From Brevundimonas terrae (GTDB lineage Bacteria > Pseudomonadota > Alphaproteobacteria > Caulobacterales > Caulobacteraceae): a stretch of DNA of 64,000 nucleotides. This document shows, in pieces, positions 9,222 to 17,939 of this stretch. Position 1 is the stretch's first letter, and each line of letters begins with the position of its first letter. The notes below the pieces were generated by a model. That model was not told the origin of the DNA and did not search any database. It saw only the letters and a list, made by a program, of their open reading frames with translations. A program made the translations under genes and the position numbers. Location of the stretch: NCBI RefSeq assembly GCF_011761985.1, contig NZ_JAASQT010000001.1, forward strand, positions 434,001 through 498,000, written 5' to 3'.

Positions 9222-10402
9222 GCCGAACGACGGCGGGTCATGGCCGAGGCCGGAGCCAGTTGCAGACCGCGTTGCTCCAGTCCGGCCACCCAGCGCGAGG
9301 CCACCTCGATGGTCACCGGATAGCTGAAGCCCGAGCCAAAGGCCGCACCGTCGGTCTTGGCTTGGATCTCCAGCGCATGAAGCTGGCGCAGGATAGCCGC
9401 CGGTGACTGTTCCTCATCGACGATACGGTCCGCCGATGCACGGGCAAAGGCCCCCGGGCGGCCCTGCAGGCTGCCGTCATCGACAAAGGCCAGACCGCGT
9501 TGGCGCAACTGGCCCATCAGGGCCGAGGTCGCCGTATCGGAGGTGGCAAAGCGGTCGCCCAGATAGTTGCTGACCCCGTAAAAGCCCACGGCCCGCGACA
9601 GCAGCCAGTCAAGCTTGACCGAGACATCCTCGGCGCTGCTGCTGGCCAAAAGCGTATAGGGACCGGGGTCATTGTTCGGATAGCCGGTCGGCTCCATCGG
9701 CAGTTCGATCAGAACCTCGTGGCCATAGGAGCGGGCCATATCCACCCAGCGCTGCAAGCCCTCGGCATAGGGCACGAAGCTGAGCGTCACATCGGCAGGC
9801 AGGCGTTCAATCGCCGCGCGCGTTGTCACAGCGTTCAGCCCCAGACCGCCTACCACCAGCGAAACTGTCGGCTTGCCATTGGCGCGGAACGGACGGGCAT
9901 AGGCCTGTGCCGGAACGCGGCCATCGGCGGCGATGCGCGGCAGTGGCCCTTCCGGCCCCGGCTGGTGCAGACCCGCCATGGGGGCGGCAGGTAGGGGATC
10001 AGGCTGGCGCACTGGGGCGGTGAAACTGCCGGTGGCCGATACGCTGGCCCCTTCGGGCAGGGTGATCAGGGCGTCACCAAAACCGCCCGCACCTTCGGCA
10101 TCCAGACCTTCGTTATCGAGGGTCTGGTAGAGGTCCATTCCCGCATAGCCGAAGACGTCTTCGCCGCTGGCCAGTTCGGCTGTGGGCTTGTCGGCTTCCA
10201 GACGCGCACCGGCAGAGGGCATGGCCGCACGCGGATCACCCGTCAGGGCGATAAACAGAGCCGCAGCCCCCACAACGCACAGACCCGCCGCTCCCACAAT
10301 CACCTGCGGCTTGGCCAGTATGGCGCGGTTCAACCGCTCGCGCGCAGAGGCCGAGGGCATTCCCGCCGCAGCGGCAAGAGCAGATTGTCTCTTTGCGAAC
10401 AT
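9218..10402 (-). CDS. Divergent polysaccharide deacetylase family protein (DUF610/YibQ-like)
   Basis: Probable periplasmic protein of 394 residues. After a basic N-terminus there is one membrane anchor (about residues 30-52), then a ~120-residue Ala/Gly/Pro-rich linker, then the C-terminal deacetylase-like fold beginning near [14 protein letters not shown] and including [30 protein letters not shown] and the segment ending FVDDGS. In this family the metal-site residues are often altered, so catalysis is not assured. It lies downstream of envC-like and ctpA-like genes, the usual alphaproteobacterial context, which suggests a role in envelope or peptidoglycan maintenance. The ATG was preferred over a GTG two codons upstream. 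Confidence 0.85.
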   Translation of the reverse strand: MFAKRQSALAAAAGMPSASARERLNRAILAKPQVIVGAAGLCVVGAAALFIALTGDPRAAMPSAGARLEADKPTAELASGEDVFGYAGMDLYQTLDNEGLDAEGAGGFGDALITLPEGASVSATGSFTAPVRQPDPLPAAPMAGLHQPGPEGPLPRIAADGRVPAQAYARPFRANGKPTVSLVVGGLGLNAVTTRAAIERLPADVTLSFVPYAEGLQRWVDMARSYGHEVLIELPMEPTGYPNNDPGPYTLLASSSAEDVSVKLDWLLSRAVGFYGVSNYLGDRFATSDTATSALMGQLRQRGLAFVDDGSLQGRPGAFARASADRIVDEEQSPAAILRQLHALEIQAKTDGAAFGSGFSYPVTIEVASRWVAGLEQRGLQLAPASAMTRRRSA

Positions 10403-10529
10403 GGTCACAGCGAGGCTCGATCAATCCAGGGGGCAGTTGCCGCAAGACGGCAACCTTCACCTTGGATCAAGTCACGTCAGGGTTAAGAAACCCTAACGTT
10501 TGTTCACCACGTTGGACAAAAGCGCCGAT

Positions 10530-11888
10530 TTAGTCGGTGCTCTCTTCCTTGGCTGGCACTTCGGCTTCGGGATCGAAGACAATAATGCCCTCGGGCGGTG
10601 CCGCCACCTTGGACAGGTCGCCGCCGGCCTTCAGCACATCCAGCGCGCGCTGGAGCTGATAATCGGTGTCCTTGTCAAAGCCCTCGCCCGGTGCCTCGTG
10701 CGGCGTGTGCGGGCCACGGCGCTCAGCACCGATCGAGGAATCCAGAGCCGTGGCATAGGCCGCTTCGGAATAGATGAAGCTGGAGCGCGAAATCACCTTG
10801 GCTTCGGCTTCGGAGCGGGCGACCTCGAGGTCCGGCTCGATGCCGATCTTCTGGATCGAGCGTCCCGACGGCGTGTAGTAGCGGGCCGTGGTCAGCGAGA
10901 CCGCGCCATCCTGACCGCCACGCAGCGGAATCACGGTCTGGACCGAGCCCTTGCCGAAGCTGGTCAGGCCGACAATAGTGGCGCGTTCCTGATCCTTGAG
11001 CGCACCGGCCACGATTTCCGAAGCCGAGGCCGAGCCATAGTTGATCAGCACCACAACCGGCAGCCCGCCGGTCAGATCACCCGCCTTGGCCGACCAGCGC
11101 TCGATATCCTCGGGCTTACGGCCGCGCTGGCTGACGATTTCGCCTTGTTCCATAAAGCTGTCGGACACGGCCACAGCCGCATTCAGCAAGCCGCCGCCAT
11201 TATTGCGCAGGTCCAGCACATAGCCCTTCAGGCCCGGCTTTTCGGACTTCAGGCGAGCAATGGTTTCGTGCAGTTCGCGCTCGGTATTCTCGTTGAAGGT
11301 CGAGATGCGCAGATAGCCATAATCGCCTTCAAGACGACCGGTGACCGAGTTCACCTTGATGACTTCGCGGGTCAACTCGACCTCGCGCGGGTCTTCGCCG
11401 TCGCGCAGGAAGGTGACCTTGATCGAGGTGCCCGCCGCACCGCGCAGCTTGTCCGACACGTCACTGACGGTCATGCCCGCCGTGCTTTGGCCGTTGATGG
11501 CGCTGATGACATCGCCCGCCTGAACACCGGCACGGGCCGAGGGGCTTTCATCCATCGGCGAGACGACCTTGATCAGCGCACCGTCCGCCGAAATGGTCAG
11601 GCCGACGCCCGAATACTGACCCTCGGTGCGTTCACGCAGATCGCCATAAGCCTTAGGGGCCAGATAGTTCGAATGCGGGTCCAGCGCCGTCATCATGCCC
11701 GACAGCGCCGCCTCGATCAGCTTCTTGTTATCGACCGGCACCACATAGACCTGCTCGACAATGCCCATGACATCGCCAAACAGTTCCAGCATGCGGAAGG
11801 TCTCGTTGCGCGGGGTCTGGCTGGCCACAGCCGCGGCCGACCCGCCCAAGACCAGGGCGGCACAGCCCACGAGAAGCAGTTTACGCAT
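10530..11888 (-). CDS. ctpA: C-terminal processing peptidase, S41 family
   Basis: Periplasmic serine protease of 452 residues that trims C-termini of envelope proteins. A signal peptide is visible (MRKLLLVGCAALVLGG, cut near AVAS). A PDZ domain follows (core YSGVGLTISADG to GDVISAINGQ), then the S41 catalytic domain with the nucleophile region NYGSASASEI and the general-base Lys in SFGKGSVQ. The start was set at the ATG preceded by AGGAAAGAG rather than 15 codons upstream. It sits between envC-like (upstream) and the deacetylase (downstream), suggesting joint action on peptidoglycan hydrolases or their activators. Confidence 0.92.
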   Translation of the reverse strand: MRKLLLVGCAALVLGGSAAAVASQTPRNETFRMLELFGDVMGIVEQVYVVPVDNKKLIEAALSGMMTALDPHSNYLAPKAYGDLRERTEGQYSGVGLTISADGALIKVVSPMDESPSARAGVQAGDVISAINGQSTAGMTVSDVSDKLRGAAGTSIKVTFLRDGEDPREVELTREVIKVNSVTGRLEGDYGYLRISTFNENTERELHETIARLKSEKPGLKGYVLDLRNNGGGLLNAAVAVSDSFMEQGEIVSQRGRKPEDIERWSAKAGDLTGGLPVVVLINYGSASASEIVAGALKDQERATIVGLTSFGKGSVQTVIPLRGGQDGAVSLTTARYYTPSGRSIQKIGIEPDLEVARSEAEAKVISRSSFIYSEAAYATALDSSIGAERRGPHTPHEAPGEGFDKDTDYQLQRALDVLKAGGDLSKVAAPPEGIIVFDPEAEVPAKEESTD

Positions 11889-12062
11889 TCGTTCTCTTTC
11901 CTGCGGCCACCGTGTTCGGCGACCGATATCCATTCGCCCGATCCTTACGCGCTATAGACGCAGATACAATCGGTAGGCCTCGGATTTTTTAAGGCAATCC
12001 CGTCTCAGAGGGCCATCTGGCGACTTTGTGAAGAGATCAGACCAGCCCTCAATCCAGCCCTG

Positions 12063-13151
12063 TCAATCTAGCCAAGGTGCCGGATCAATCGGATGCTCGC
12101 CGCGACGCAGCTCGAAATAGGCTTCGCCATCCTCGGCCGTATGGCCAAGGGTCTGACCTTCGCTGACGCGCTGGCCAACCTCGACATCGACGCGGTCCAT
12201 ACCCGCCATCACGGCGCGCCAGCCCGGTCCGAGGTCCAGAATGACGATCTCGCCCCATTCCTTCATCGGACCGGCAAACAGCACACGCCCCGCCGCAGGT
12301 GCCCCCACCGGAGCCTTGCTGGCATGCCAGCGCCAGCCCACAGAACCCGCACCATAGGTCTGGGCCGGAAGTCCCGATACCGGCCGCGCCAACCGGTCGC
12401 GGCCCGCAGGGTTGCGACTGACCGCCTCAGAGGTCTGGCCGTCAACCGCAGGCAGACGCCCGCCGACATCACGGATGCGGGCCTCCAGTGCATTGGTCGC
12501 GCGTTCGGCACGGGCCGCCTCGGCCCGCAACACACTGCGAAGGGCCATTTTGCGGGTGGTCAGGTTTTCGATCTCGGCCCGACGCTGGTTCTGGGCGCTT
12601 TCGACCGTAAACAGGCGCTCGCTCGACATGGCGGCCAGTCGGCGGATGCGGTTGATCTCTTCCTGCCGCTCGACCAGAACCGCGGTGCGCTTGTGGATTT
12701 CCGGCGTCATGGCGCGGATCATAATATTGGCGCGCACCGTATCGCGGGCCCGCTCGGCGGGCACCAGCAATGGCGGCGGTGGTTTGCGCGACATCATCTG
12801 CAAGGCCGAGAGCAAACGCCCCTGCGCGGCCCCCTCGCGCGACATCTGCGACATCAGGGACGCCTCGCGCTCGCCCAGTTCCTTCAGGCGCGCCCGCTGG
12901 GCATCCATTTGCAGGTCGTCGCTGGCCTGCTCACCGCGCAGGTCCGATAATTGTGCATCCAGCTTGACCAGATCTTCGGCCGCCTGTGCCGCCTCGGCCC
13001 GCAGACGGCGCGCGCGGGCCATCTCGTCACGGTACTCGACATTCAGCCGCGCCAGTTCTTCGTTCGGAGACGGACGCTGTCCAACCGCCGGTCCGGTGGC
13101 CAGCAGCATCAGGGCGGTCGAGGTCGCCAGTATGAGGACGGGGCGTTGCAT
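12063..13151 (-). CDS. EnvC-like murein hydrolase activator (degenerate LytM)
   Basis: Periplasmic protein of 362 residues that probably activates amidases during cell separation. It has a signal peptide (MQRPVLILATSTALMLLATG, cut near AVG), long coiled-coil regions rich in Arg, Ala and Glu (about 30-240), and a C-terminal M23/LytM domain (GRVLFAGPMKEWGEIVILDLG to GEAYFELRRG). The zinc-ligand histidines of active M23 enzymes are missing: where LHFEIR is expected it reads AYFELR, as in EnvC-type activators. Its start ATG overlaps the rlmH stop by one base (TGATG), implying translational coupling. Confidence 0.88.
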   Translation of the reverse strand: MQRPVLILATSTALMLLATGPAVGQRPSPNEELARLNVEYRDEMARARRLRAEAAQAAEDLVKLDAQLSDLRGEQASDDLQMDAQRARLKELGEREASLMSQMSREGAAQGRLLSALQMMSRKPPPPLLVPAERARDTVRANIMIRAMTPEIHKRTAVLVERQEEINRIRRLAAMSSERLFTVESAQNQRRAEIENLTTRKMALRSVLRAEAARAERATNALEARIRDVGGRLPAVDGQTSEAVSRNPAGRDRLARPVSGLPAQTYGAGSVGWRWHASKAPVGAPAAGRVLFAGPMKEWGEIVILDLGPGWRAVMAGMDRVDVEVGQRVSEGQTLGHTAEDGEAYFELRRGEHPIDPAPWLD

Positions 13152-13615
13152 CAGTCCCGATGATAAGGTGATCCGGCCATGATCGTCACGGCCCTGTAAA
13201 CCTGTTCGGCCAGCATGGCCCGCGCCAGTGCATGGGGCCATGTCTGCGGACCGAAGGCCAGAGTCGAGCGGGCCACATCGCGCACCCGCGCATCCAGCCC
13301 GTCTGCGCCGCCGATCACAAAGACCAGCTTGCGCTCGCCCTGATCGCGCAGGGTGGCAATATGTTCGGCAAAGGCGCGGCTGGAATAGGCTTTTCCGCGC
13401 TCGTCACAGGCGATCAGGTGTGCACCCTCGGCGGCGGCCAGCAACAGGTCCGCTTCCGGCCCCTTACCGCTCTTGCGCGGTTCGAGATCGATCAGTTCCA
13501 GTGGCCCCAAACCTAAAGGGCGACCCGCAAGGGTCGCCCGTCGGGCATAATCGTCTGCCAGTTCCGCCTCGGGGCCACGGCCCGGTTTACCGATCGCCGC
13601 AATCGCCAGCTTCAT
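13151..13615 (-). CDS. rlmH: 23S rRNA pseudouridine-1915 N3-methyltransferase
   Basis: SPOUT methyltransferase that modifies pseudouridine 1915 of 23S rRNA in helix 69 on assembled ribosomes. The 154-residue length is typical. Family features are the N-terminal MKLAIAAIGKP, the ACDERGKAYSS segment, KLVFVIGGADG in the knotted SAM site, and the C-terminal EQVYRAVTIMAGSPYHR. It lies 26 bp after rsfS, the usual ribosome-associated gene pair, and overlaps the envC-like start. Confidence 0.96.
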   Translation of the reverse strand: MKLAIAAIGKPGRGPEAELADDYARRATLAGRPLGLGPLELIDLEPRKSGKGPEADLLLAAAEGAHLIACDERGKAYSSRAFAEHIATLRDQGERKLVFVIGGADGLDARVRDVARSTLAFGPQTWPHALARAMLAEQVYRAVTIMAGSPYHRD

Positions 13616-13641
13616 CGAGACAGTCCGTCAGATAAAAAGGA

Positions 13642-13977
13642 TCAGTTGCGACCGAAGCCACGGTGGGCGCTGTCGACAGCCCAGATCTTTTCGATGTTGT
13701 AGAAGGTACGCACTTCCGGACGGAACAGGTGAACGATGACGTCACCGGCATCCAGCAGCACCCAGTCACAGTGCGGCAAACCTTCGACCTTCACCTTGCC
13801 CAGACCCATTTCCTTAAACAGGCGCAGCAGGTGGTCGGCCAAGGCACCGACGTGACGGTGCGAGCGGCCCGAAGCCACGATCATGGCGTCGGACATCGGG
13901 CTCTTGCCACGCAGGTCGATCAGGACCATGTCCTGCGCCTTGTCAAAATCCAGTTTGGCCAGAATGGCGTTTTCCAA
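13642..13977 (-). CDS. rsfS: Ribosomal silencing factor RsfS
   Basis: Binds ribosomal protein uL14 and blocks joining of ribosomal subunits during nutrient limitation. Family motifs are clear: DMVLIDLRGKS, ASGRSHRHV, EGLPHCDWVLLDAGDVIVHLFRPEVR and FYNIEKIW. The start is uncertain. The only conventional candidate is the TTG used here (111 residues); no ATG or GTG lies upstream in frame, yet the frame stays open for about 67 more codons, to a stop just below position 14190, with only a CTG as a further candidate. It lies downstream of nadD, the common bacterial arrangement. Confidence 0.9.
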   Translation of the reverse strand: MENAILAKLDFDKAQDMVLIDLRGKSPMSDAMIVASGRSHRHVGALADHLLRLFKEMGLGKVKVEGLPHCDWVLLDAGDVIVHLFRPEVRTFYNIEKIWAVDSAHRGFGRN

Positions 13978-14199
13978 CTCGGTCTGGCCGGTCGGCAGCG
14001 GCTGGTTGTCACCAGCGTCATTCTGAAGGGACTCGTCGTCAAACTCGTCCGCTACCGAATGGAGGGGATCGAGGACGTCCGTGTCACGCTCTGCCGATTG
14101 GGCAGCGACGTCATGCGCATCGTGCGCGGGGTGGGGGCTCAGCGGAGGGCTCCGATAGGGTTTACCAAAAGACCACTATAGCACCTATCGCTGAAAACG

Positions 14200-14874
14200 T
14201 CACCCGTCCTCGGTGGAACGGTTTCGTGCTGTGCGAATTGCGCTCGAAGAACGCGGATTCAAAGGGGCCACGATATAGGTCCAGGCCGGAGCCTGAAGGC
14301 TGGGCAACAAGCCCGCCTGCTCTGCCGGAACACGCGCCTTCGAGAACCGCACCGCAGCAGGCGCAGATCGGCTGTCCATCAGGCTTCCGGGGCGGGCGAT
14401 CACCGCCATCGGCATCAGCCGCATGATGTCGGTCCAGCCCCTCCAGCGGTGGAACCCCGCCAGATTGTCGGAGCCCATCAACCACACGAATTTCACCCCG
14501 GGGTGGCGTGCGACCAAAGTTCTAAGCGTATCGACCGTCCACTGGGTGCCCATACGCGTCTCGACATCCGAGACAATCATGCGGGGACCGACCATGCGGG
14601 CCATGTCGCGCGCCGAGCGCAGCCGCTCGTCCAGTGGGGCCATCTCATGCGTGGATTTCAGCGGATTTTGCGGGGAGACCAGCCAGACCACACGGTCCAG
14701 CCCGAGGCGACGCATCGCAGTTTCGGCCACATGGGCATGACCGTCATGGGCCGGATTAAACGAGCCGCCAAACAGGCCCACCTTCATCCCCGGTGTCAGG
14801 TGCAACCCATCCCTCAGCGCTCCGGAACGGAGGCCGCTGCCTTTGGGTGCAGGTCCGGCATGGAAGAAGGACAA
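14200..14874 (-). CDS. nadD: Nicotinate-nucleotide adenylyltransferase
   Basis: Makes nicotinate adenine dinucleotide from nicotinate mononucleotide and ATP in NAD synthesis. The nucleotidyltransferase signature GGSFNPAHDGH is near the N-terminus, and the C-terminal SSSAIR corresponds to the ISSTxIR motif. The segments WLVSPQNPLK and FVWLMGSDNLAGFHRW are typical. The start is ambiguous: a TTG at 14874 gives 224 residues and keeps an N-terminal extension seen in some relatives, while an ATG at 14787 would begin right at the fold (MKVGLFGG). Neither has a strong ribosome binding site. Confidence 0.92.
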   Translation of the reverse strand: MSFFHAGPAPKGSGLRSGALRDGLHLTPGMKVGLFGGSFNPAHDGHAHVAETAMRRLGLDRVVWLVSPQNPLKSTHEMAPLDERLRSARDMARMVGPRMIVSDVETRMGTQWTVDTLRTLVARHPGVKFVWLMGSDNLAGFHRWRGWTDIMRLMPMAVIARPGSLMDSRSAPAAVRFSKARVPAEQAGLLPSLQAPAWTYIVAPLNPRSSSAIRTARNRSTEDG

Positions 14875-15009
14875 GGGCGTTCAGTTACGGCTTTGAGGTG
14901 ACAGTAGGGTGCTTTTGCTCATGGCTGCCCTAACATGCGGTTTACGGCCTGTCTCGACGAAACCCGACACGGGGCCAAAACGTCTGGATACGGCCAGTTT
15001 TATGAGCGA

Positions 15010-15627
15010 TCAGAACTCGCGCCAGCTCGATCCCGGATCACGCTCGCCCGGTTGTGCCAGTTGCTGGCCCCAGGTGATCATCATCAGCGCCTTGTGGCTG
15101 CGGATCTTGTACTGGCCGATCATCGGGGTGACTGCGCCCAACGGCATGCCGGTGCGGGTGTCATAGATAAAGCCCGAAAACTCGGCCACGCCCATCCGAT
15201 CACGGTTCGAATAGATCGAAACCTCGGGGATGGAGACGACATTCAACGCGTCATTGATCGGCACACGCATGTCGGGGATACCGAATACGCGGCGCATCTG
15301 TTCCAACGACAGGGCGGCAGCGCGAACCTCGAATACCGCATCGCTTTCGCCGCGCTCACGCACCAGCGCATAGCCCGCTTCTGACAGGGCGGCGCGAATG
15401 GCGCTCAGCGCAAAACGGGCATTCTCGGCCTGAAAATAGGTTTCATCGACATAGACCCGCGCCCCTTGCGGGATCGGCAGCATCAAGCCTTCGACCGCAC
15501 GCTCGGCGGCACGGTTGACCAGCAGCATGTCCGTTGCCGTCCGTGCCGGATTGGTTTCGGTCACCGAGGCACAGGCTGTCGCCAGCAAGGCCAGCGACAA
15601 AACCGGAAGAAGGCGTGCGGCCCCCAT
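15010..15627 (-). CDS. Outer-membrane-type lipoprotein, unknown function
   Basis: A 205-residue lipoprotein. The signal peptide MGAARLLPVLSLALLATAC ends in a lipobox with Cys at about residue 19; residue +2 is Ala, which favours outer-membrane sorting. The mature part has a repeated alpha/beta character (YVDETYFQAENARFALSAIRAAL, VFEVRAAAL, EVSIYSNRDRMGVAEFSGFIYD), reminiscent of periplasmic assembly lipoproteins, but I cannot assign a family. The start ATG is just 1 bp after the gloA stop, so it is probably translated in the same operon as gloA. Confidence 0.75.
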   Translation of the reverse strand: MGAARLLPVLSLALLATACASVTETNPARTATDMLLVNRAAERAVEGLMLPIPQGARVYVDETYFQAENARFALSAIRAALSEAGYALVRERGESDAVFEVRAAALSLEQMRRVFGIPDMRVPINDALNVVSIPEVSIYSNRDRMGVAEFSGFIYDTRTGMPLGAVTPMIGQYKIRSHKALMMITWGQQLAQPGERDPGSSWREF

Positions 15628-15628
15628 C

Positions 15629-16069
15629 TTACCAGTGACCCGTATTGGGCATCGAAGCCCACGGTTCGGCGGGCGCAAGACGCTCGCCCTTTTGCAGCAG
15701 TTCGATCGAGATATTGTCCGGCGAGCGGATAAAGGCCATCCAGCCGTCACGCGGCGGGCGGTTGATCACCACACCGCCAGCGGCAAGTTTTTCACAGGCG
15801 GCATAGACATCATCGACCTCGAAGGCGAGGTGGCCGAAATTACGACCGCCATCATAGTCTTCGGTGTCCCAATTATAGGTCAACTCGACTTCGGGCTGGT
15901 GCTCGGTACGCGCACGGTCCGCATCCATCGGTGCCGCCAGATAGACCAGCGTAAAGCGGCCCGCCTCGTTTTCTATACGGCGGGTTTCCACCAGACCCAG
16001 CAGGTCACAGTAGAAACGCAGCGACGCCTCGAGGTCTTTCACCCGAACCATGGTGTGTAAATAACGCAT
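15629..16069 (-). CDS. gloA: Lactoylglutathione lyase (glyoxalase I)
   Basis: Isomerises the methylglyoxal-glutathione hemithioacetal to S-lactoylglutathione. The 146-residue protein has two VOC-fold repeats, the opening [22 protein letters not shown], the central [27 protein letters not shown] and the closing [16 protein letters not shown]. His, Glu, His and Glu metal ligands appear in these segments. It is first in a minus-strand unit with the lipoprotein gene 1 bp downstream. Confidence 0.95.
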   Translation of the reverse strand: MRYLHTMVRVKDLEASLRFYCDLLGLVETRRIENEAGRFTLVYLAAPMDADRARTEHQPEVELTYNWDTEDYDGGRNFGHLAFEVDDVYAACEKLAAGGVVINRPPRDGWMAFIRSPDNISIELLQKGERLAPAEPWASMPNTGHW

Positions 16070-16144
16070 GAGAGCTACCTTACCCCGAACAACGACCTAA
16101 ATGTGACAAACCAAAGGCCCGCATTTCTGCGAGCCTTGCTGGCC

Positions 16145-16384
16145 TTAGTGGGATTCTGGCGGGCGGGCTGCCGGATCCACATAGTGGCTGTCGTCATGGG
16201 CCGAGGCTGCCAGTACGAAGCGGCGGTCGCAATAGGTGCACTCGACGGAGTCGTCTTCACCCATTTCCAGATAGACCAGCGGGTGACCGAGGGCACCGCC
16301 ACCGCCGTCACAGGCCACGCGCTTTTGCGAGACCAGAACTTCTTCGGCTTGGGGAACAGGGGCGTCGAGGTGGCGCGGCGGCAT
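16145..16384 (-). CDS. CHCC-type zinc-finger protein (NDUFS6-like)
   Basis: A 79-residue soluble protein of the zf-CHCC family, related to the zinc subunit NDUFS6 of mitochondrial complex I. The ligands are visible: Cys25 in VACDGG, His34 in LGHPLVYL, and Cys49/Cys52 in CTYC. The product might be an accessory of respiratory complex I, as inferred for the family; direct evidence is lacking. It is on the minus strand upstream of gloA with a 75-bp gap. Confidence 0.88.
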   Translation of the reverse strand: MPPRHLDAPVPQAEEVLVSQKRVACDGGGGALGHPLVYLEMGEDDSVECTYCDRRFVLAASAHDDSHYVDPAARPPESH

Positions 16385-16475
16385 GGATCAATCCTCAGAT
16401 AGGCGTTTGCGCCTTCCTAGGCGTCTGCCGTCATCAGGTCAAACCCTTGCCGCCCGCGTCTTGGCTGGCTCCGGC

Positions 16476-16784
16476 TCAGGACTTTGAGGAAAAGGCCGAC
16501 TTCATCCGGCCAAAGAAGCGGGCCACACGGTCACGACGGCGGGCATAGAAGCTCAGACCCAGACTGGCCGCCCCGATCCACAGTCCGGCCTCGCCGACAA
16601 TGGCAAAGACACCGGCTATGGCAAGGCCCGTAGTCATGGCGATCATTTCGGCCTTGATCGCAAACACGCTGGCCACAAAACCGGCATAGCCGAGGGCGCA
16701 GAATCCGAGAGCGACAAAACCGATCGTGCGCAGTTTCAGCGAACGTTTTTTCGGGGCTTCGATGGCGGTGGTGGCTTGGGTCAT
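16476..16784 (-). CDS. Small two-TM membrane protein, unknown
   Basis: A 102-residue membrane protein that I do not recognise. A basic N-terminal tail (KKRSLKLR) precedes two hydrophobic segments (about residues 20-43 and 50-78), and the C-terminus is strongly basic (ARRRDRVARFFGRMK), suggesting both termini are cytoplasmic. Its upstream region holds helically phased CTTGTC repeats, so its promoter may be regulated. It is divergent from the ABC ATPase gene. Confidence 0.7.
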   Translation of the reverse strand: MTQATTAIEAPKKRSLKLRTIGFVALGFCALGYAGFVASVFAIKAEMIAMTTGLAIAGVFAIVGEAGLWIGAASLGLSFYARRRDRVARFFGRMKSAFSSKS

Positions 16785-16795
16785 TTGCTGTGTCC

Positions 16796-16860
16796 AGATA
16801 CCTTGTCGTTATGTAAAGATAACTTGTCCTATCTGTTTTGCGATGTCAAGCACACTTGTC
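16796..16860. promoter_or_regulatory. Phased CTTGTC repeats in divergent promoter region
   Basis: CTTGTC occurs three times, at 16802-16807, 16823-16828 and 16855-16860, spaced 21 and 32 bp apart, close to two and three helical turns. The first two sit in a longer match, AGATAMCTTGTCS, and the second is flanked by AGATA and TATCT as an inverted pair. This is consistent with a regulator binding one DNA face between the small membrane protein gene and the ABC ATPase gene. The regulator is unknown. Confidence 0.4.
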
Positions 16861-16948
16861 TGATGTTTTTTCTACCATGCCTTGGCTAAGGCCGACATCA
16901 TCCCTACCTATGGCCCAGCTGTTCCTCTTTGATATGCAAAGCCCGCGC

Positions 16949-17938
16949 ATGACTGCTTCCACTGCCTCGACACCCTCGATCCTGCCTGAAAACGCCATCG
17001 AGGTTCTCGGTCTGAAAAAGACCTATAAGGGCAATGGCAAGGCCCCACCCAAGGTGGCGTTGCGCGGCGTGGATCTGACGGTCAAGCGCGGCTCGATGTT
17101 CGGCCTTCTGGGTCCGAACGGTGCGGGCAAGTCCACCCTCATCAACATCATTGCCGGCGTGGTGAACAAGTCCGAGGGTACGGTCAAAATCTGGGACCGC
17201 GACATCGACACCCACAGCCGTGATGCCCGTTCGGCACTGGGTGTGGTGCCGCAGGAAATCGTCGCCGACGTGTTCTTCACCCCGCGCGAATCCCTGGAGG
17301 TTCAGGCCGGTTTCTATGGCGTGCCTGCCGACGAACGTCGCTCCGATGAGTTGCTGGCCGCTCTTGGCCTGTCGGACAAGGCCAATGCCTATGTGCGCTC
17401 GCTGTCGGGTGGCATGAAGCGCCGCCTGATGGTGGCCAAGGCGCTGGTGCATAATCCGCCGGTACTGATCCTCGACGAGCCGACTGCCGGTGTGGATGTG
17501 GAACTGCGCCGCCAACTCTGGGACTATGTCCGCAAGATCAACGAGGAAGGCGTCACGGTTATCCTGACGACCCACTATCTCGAAGAAGCGCAGGAACTGT
17601 GTGACACCATCGCCATCGTCAATCGCGGCGAGGTCATTACCTGCGAGCCAACCGAGCAGTTGCTGCGCCGTCTGGACACGCGCAATGTGGTGGTCACGCC
17701 CGAGACGCCCGTCACCACCCTGCCCGTCCTCAACGGATTTAGCGTTACGTCGCGGGCCAATGGGGCCTTTGCCGTCACCTATCGCACGGGCGAGGCCAGT
17801 GTAGAGCAGGTGCTGGCCGCTGTGCGTGGCGCGGGTATTTCCATTCACGACATCACGACCGAAGACCCCGATCTGGAAGACGTCTTCCTCGCCCTGACCT
17901 ATGGCGATACCAGCCGTCCCGATCCGACCAAGGACTAG
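16949..17938 (+). CDS. ABC transporter ATP-binding protein (ABC-2/YadG type)
   Basis: Cytoplasmic ATPase of 329 residues that would power an ABC-2 exporter. It shows Walker A (GPNGAGKST), the Q-loop (VVPQEI), the ABC signature LSGGMKRR, Walker B (VLILDEPTAGVD) and the switch His (TTHYLEE), with a C-terminal extension of about 90 residues. It resembles E. coli YadG, whose partner permease is adjacent; here the downstream gene is convergent and no permease gene is near, so the partner must be elsewhere. The start is uncertain: ATGs at 16838 and 16910 are in frame but none has a clear ribosome binding site. Confidence 0.88.
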   Translation: MTASTASTPSILPENAIEVLGLKKTYKGNGKAPPKVALRGVDLTVKRGSMFGLLGPNGAGKSTLINIIAGVVNKSEGTVKIWDRDIDTHSRDARSALGVVPQEIVADVFFTPRESLEVQAGFYGVPADERRSDELLAALGLSDKANAYVRSLSGGMKRRLMVAKALVHNPPVLILDEPTAGVDVELRRQLWDYVRKINEEGVTVILTTHYLEEAQELCDTIAIVNRGEVITCEPTEQLLRRLDTRNVVVTPETPVTTLPVLNGFSVTSRANGAFAVTYRTGEASVEQVLAAVRGAGISIHDITTEDPDLEDVFLALTYGDTSRPDPTKD

Positions 17939-17939
17939 G

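Noticed and set aside
10480-10499. CtrA-like box (TTAA-N7-TAAC) near the deacetylase start
   Set aside because: The second half-site does not match the consensus at correct spacing, and the sequence is better explained by the small hairpin AGGGTT/AACCCT.
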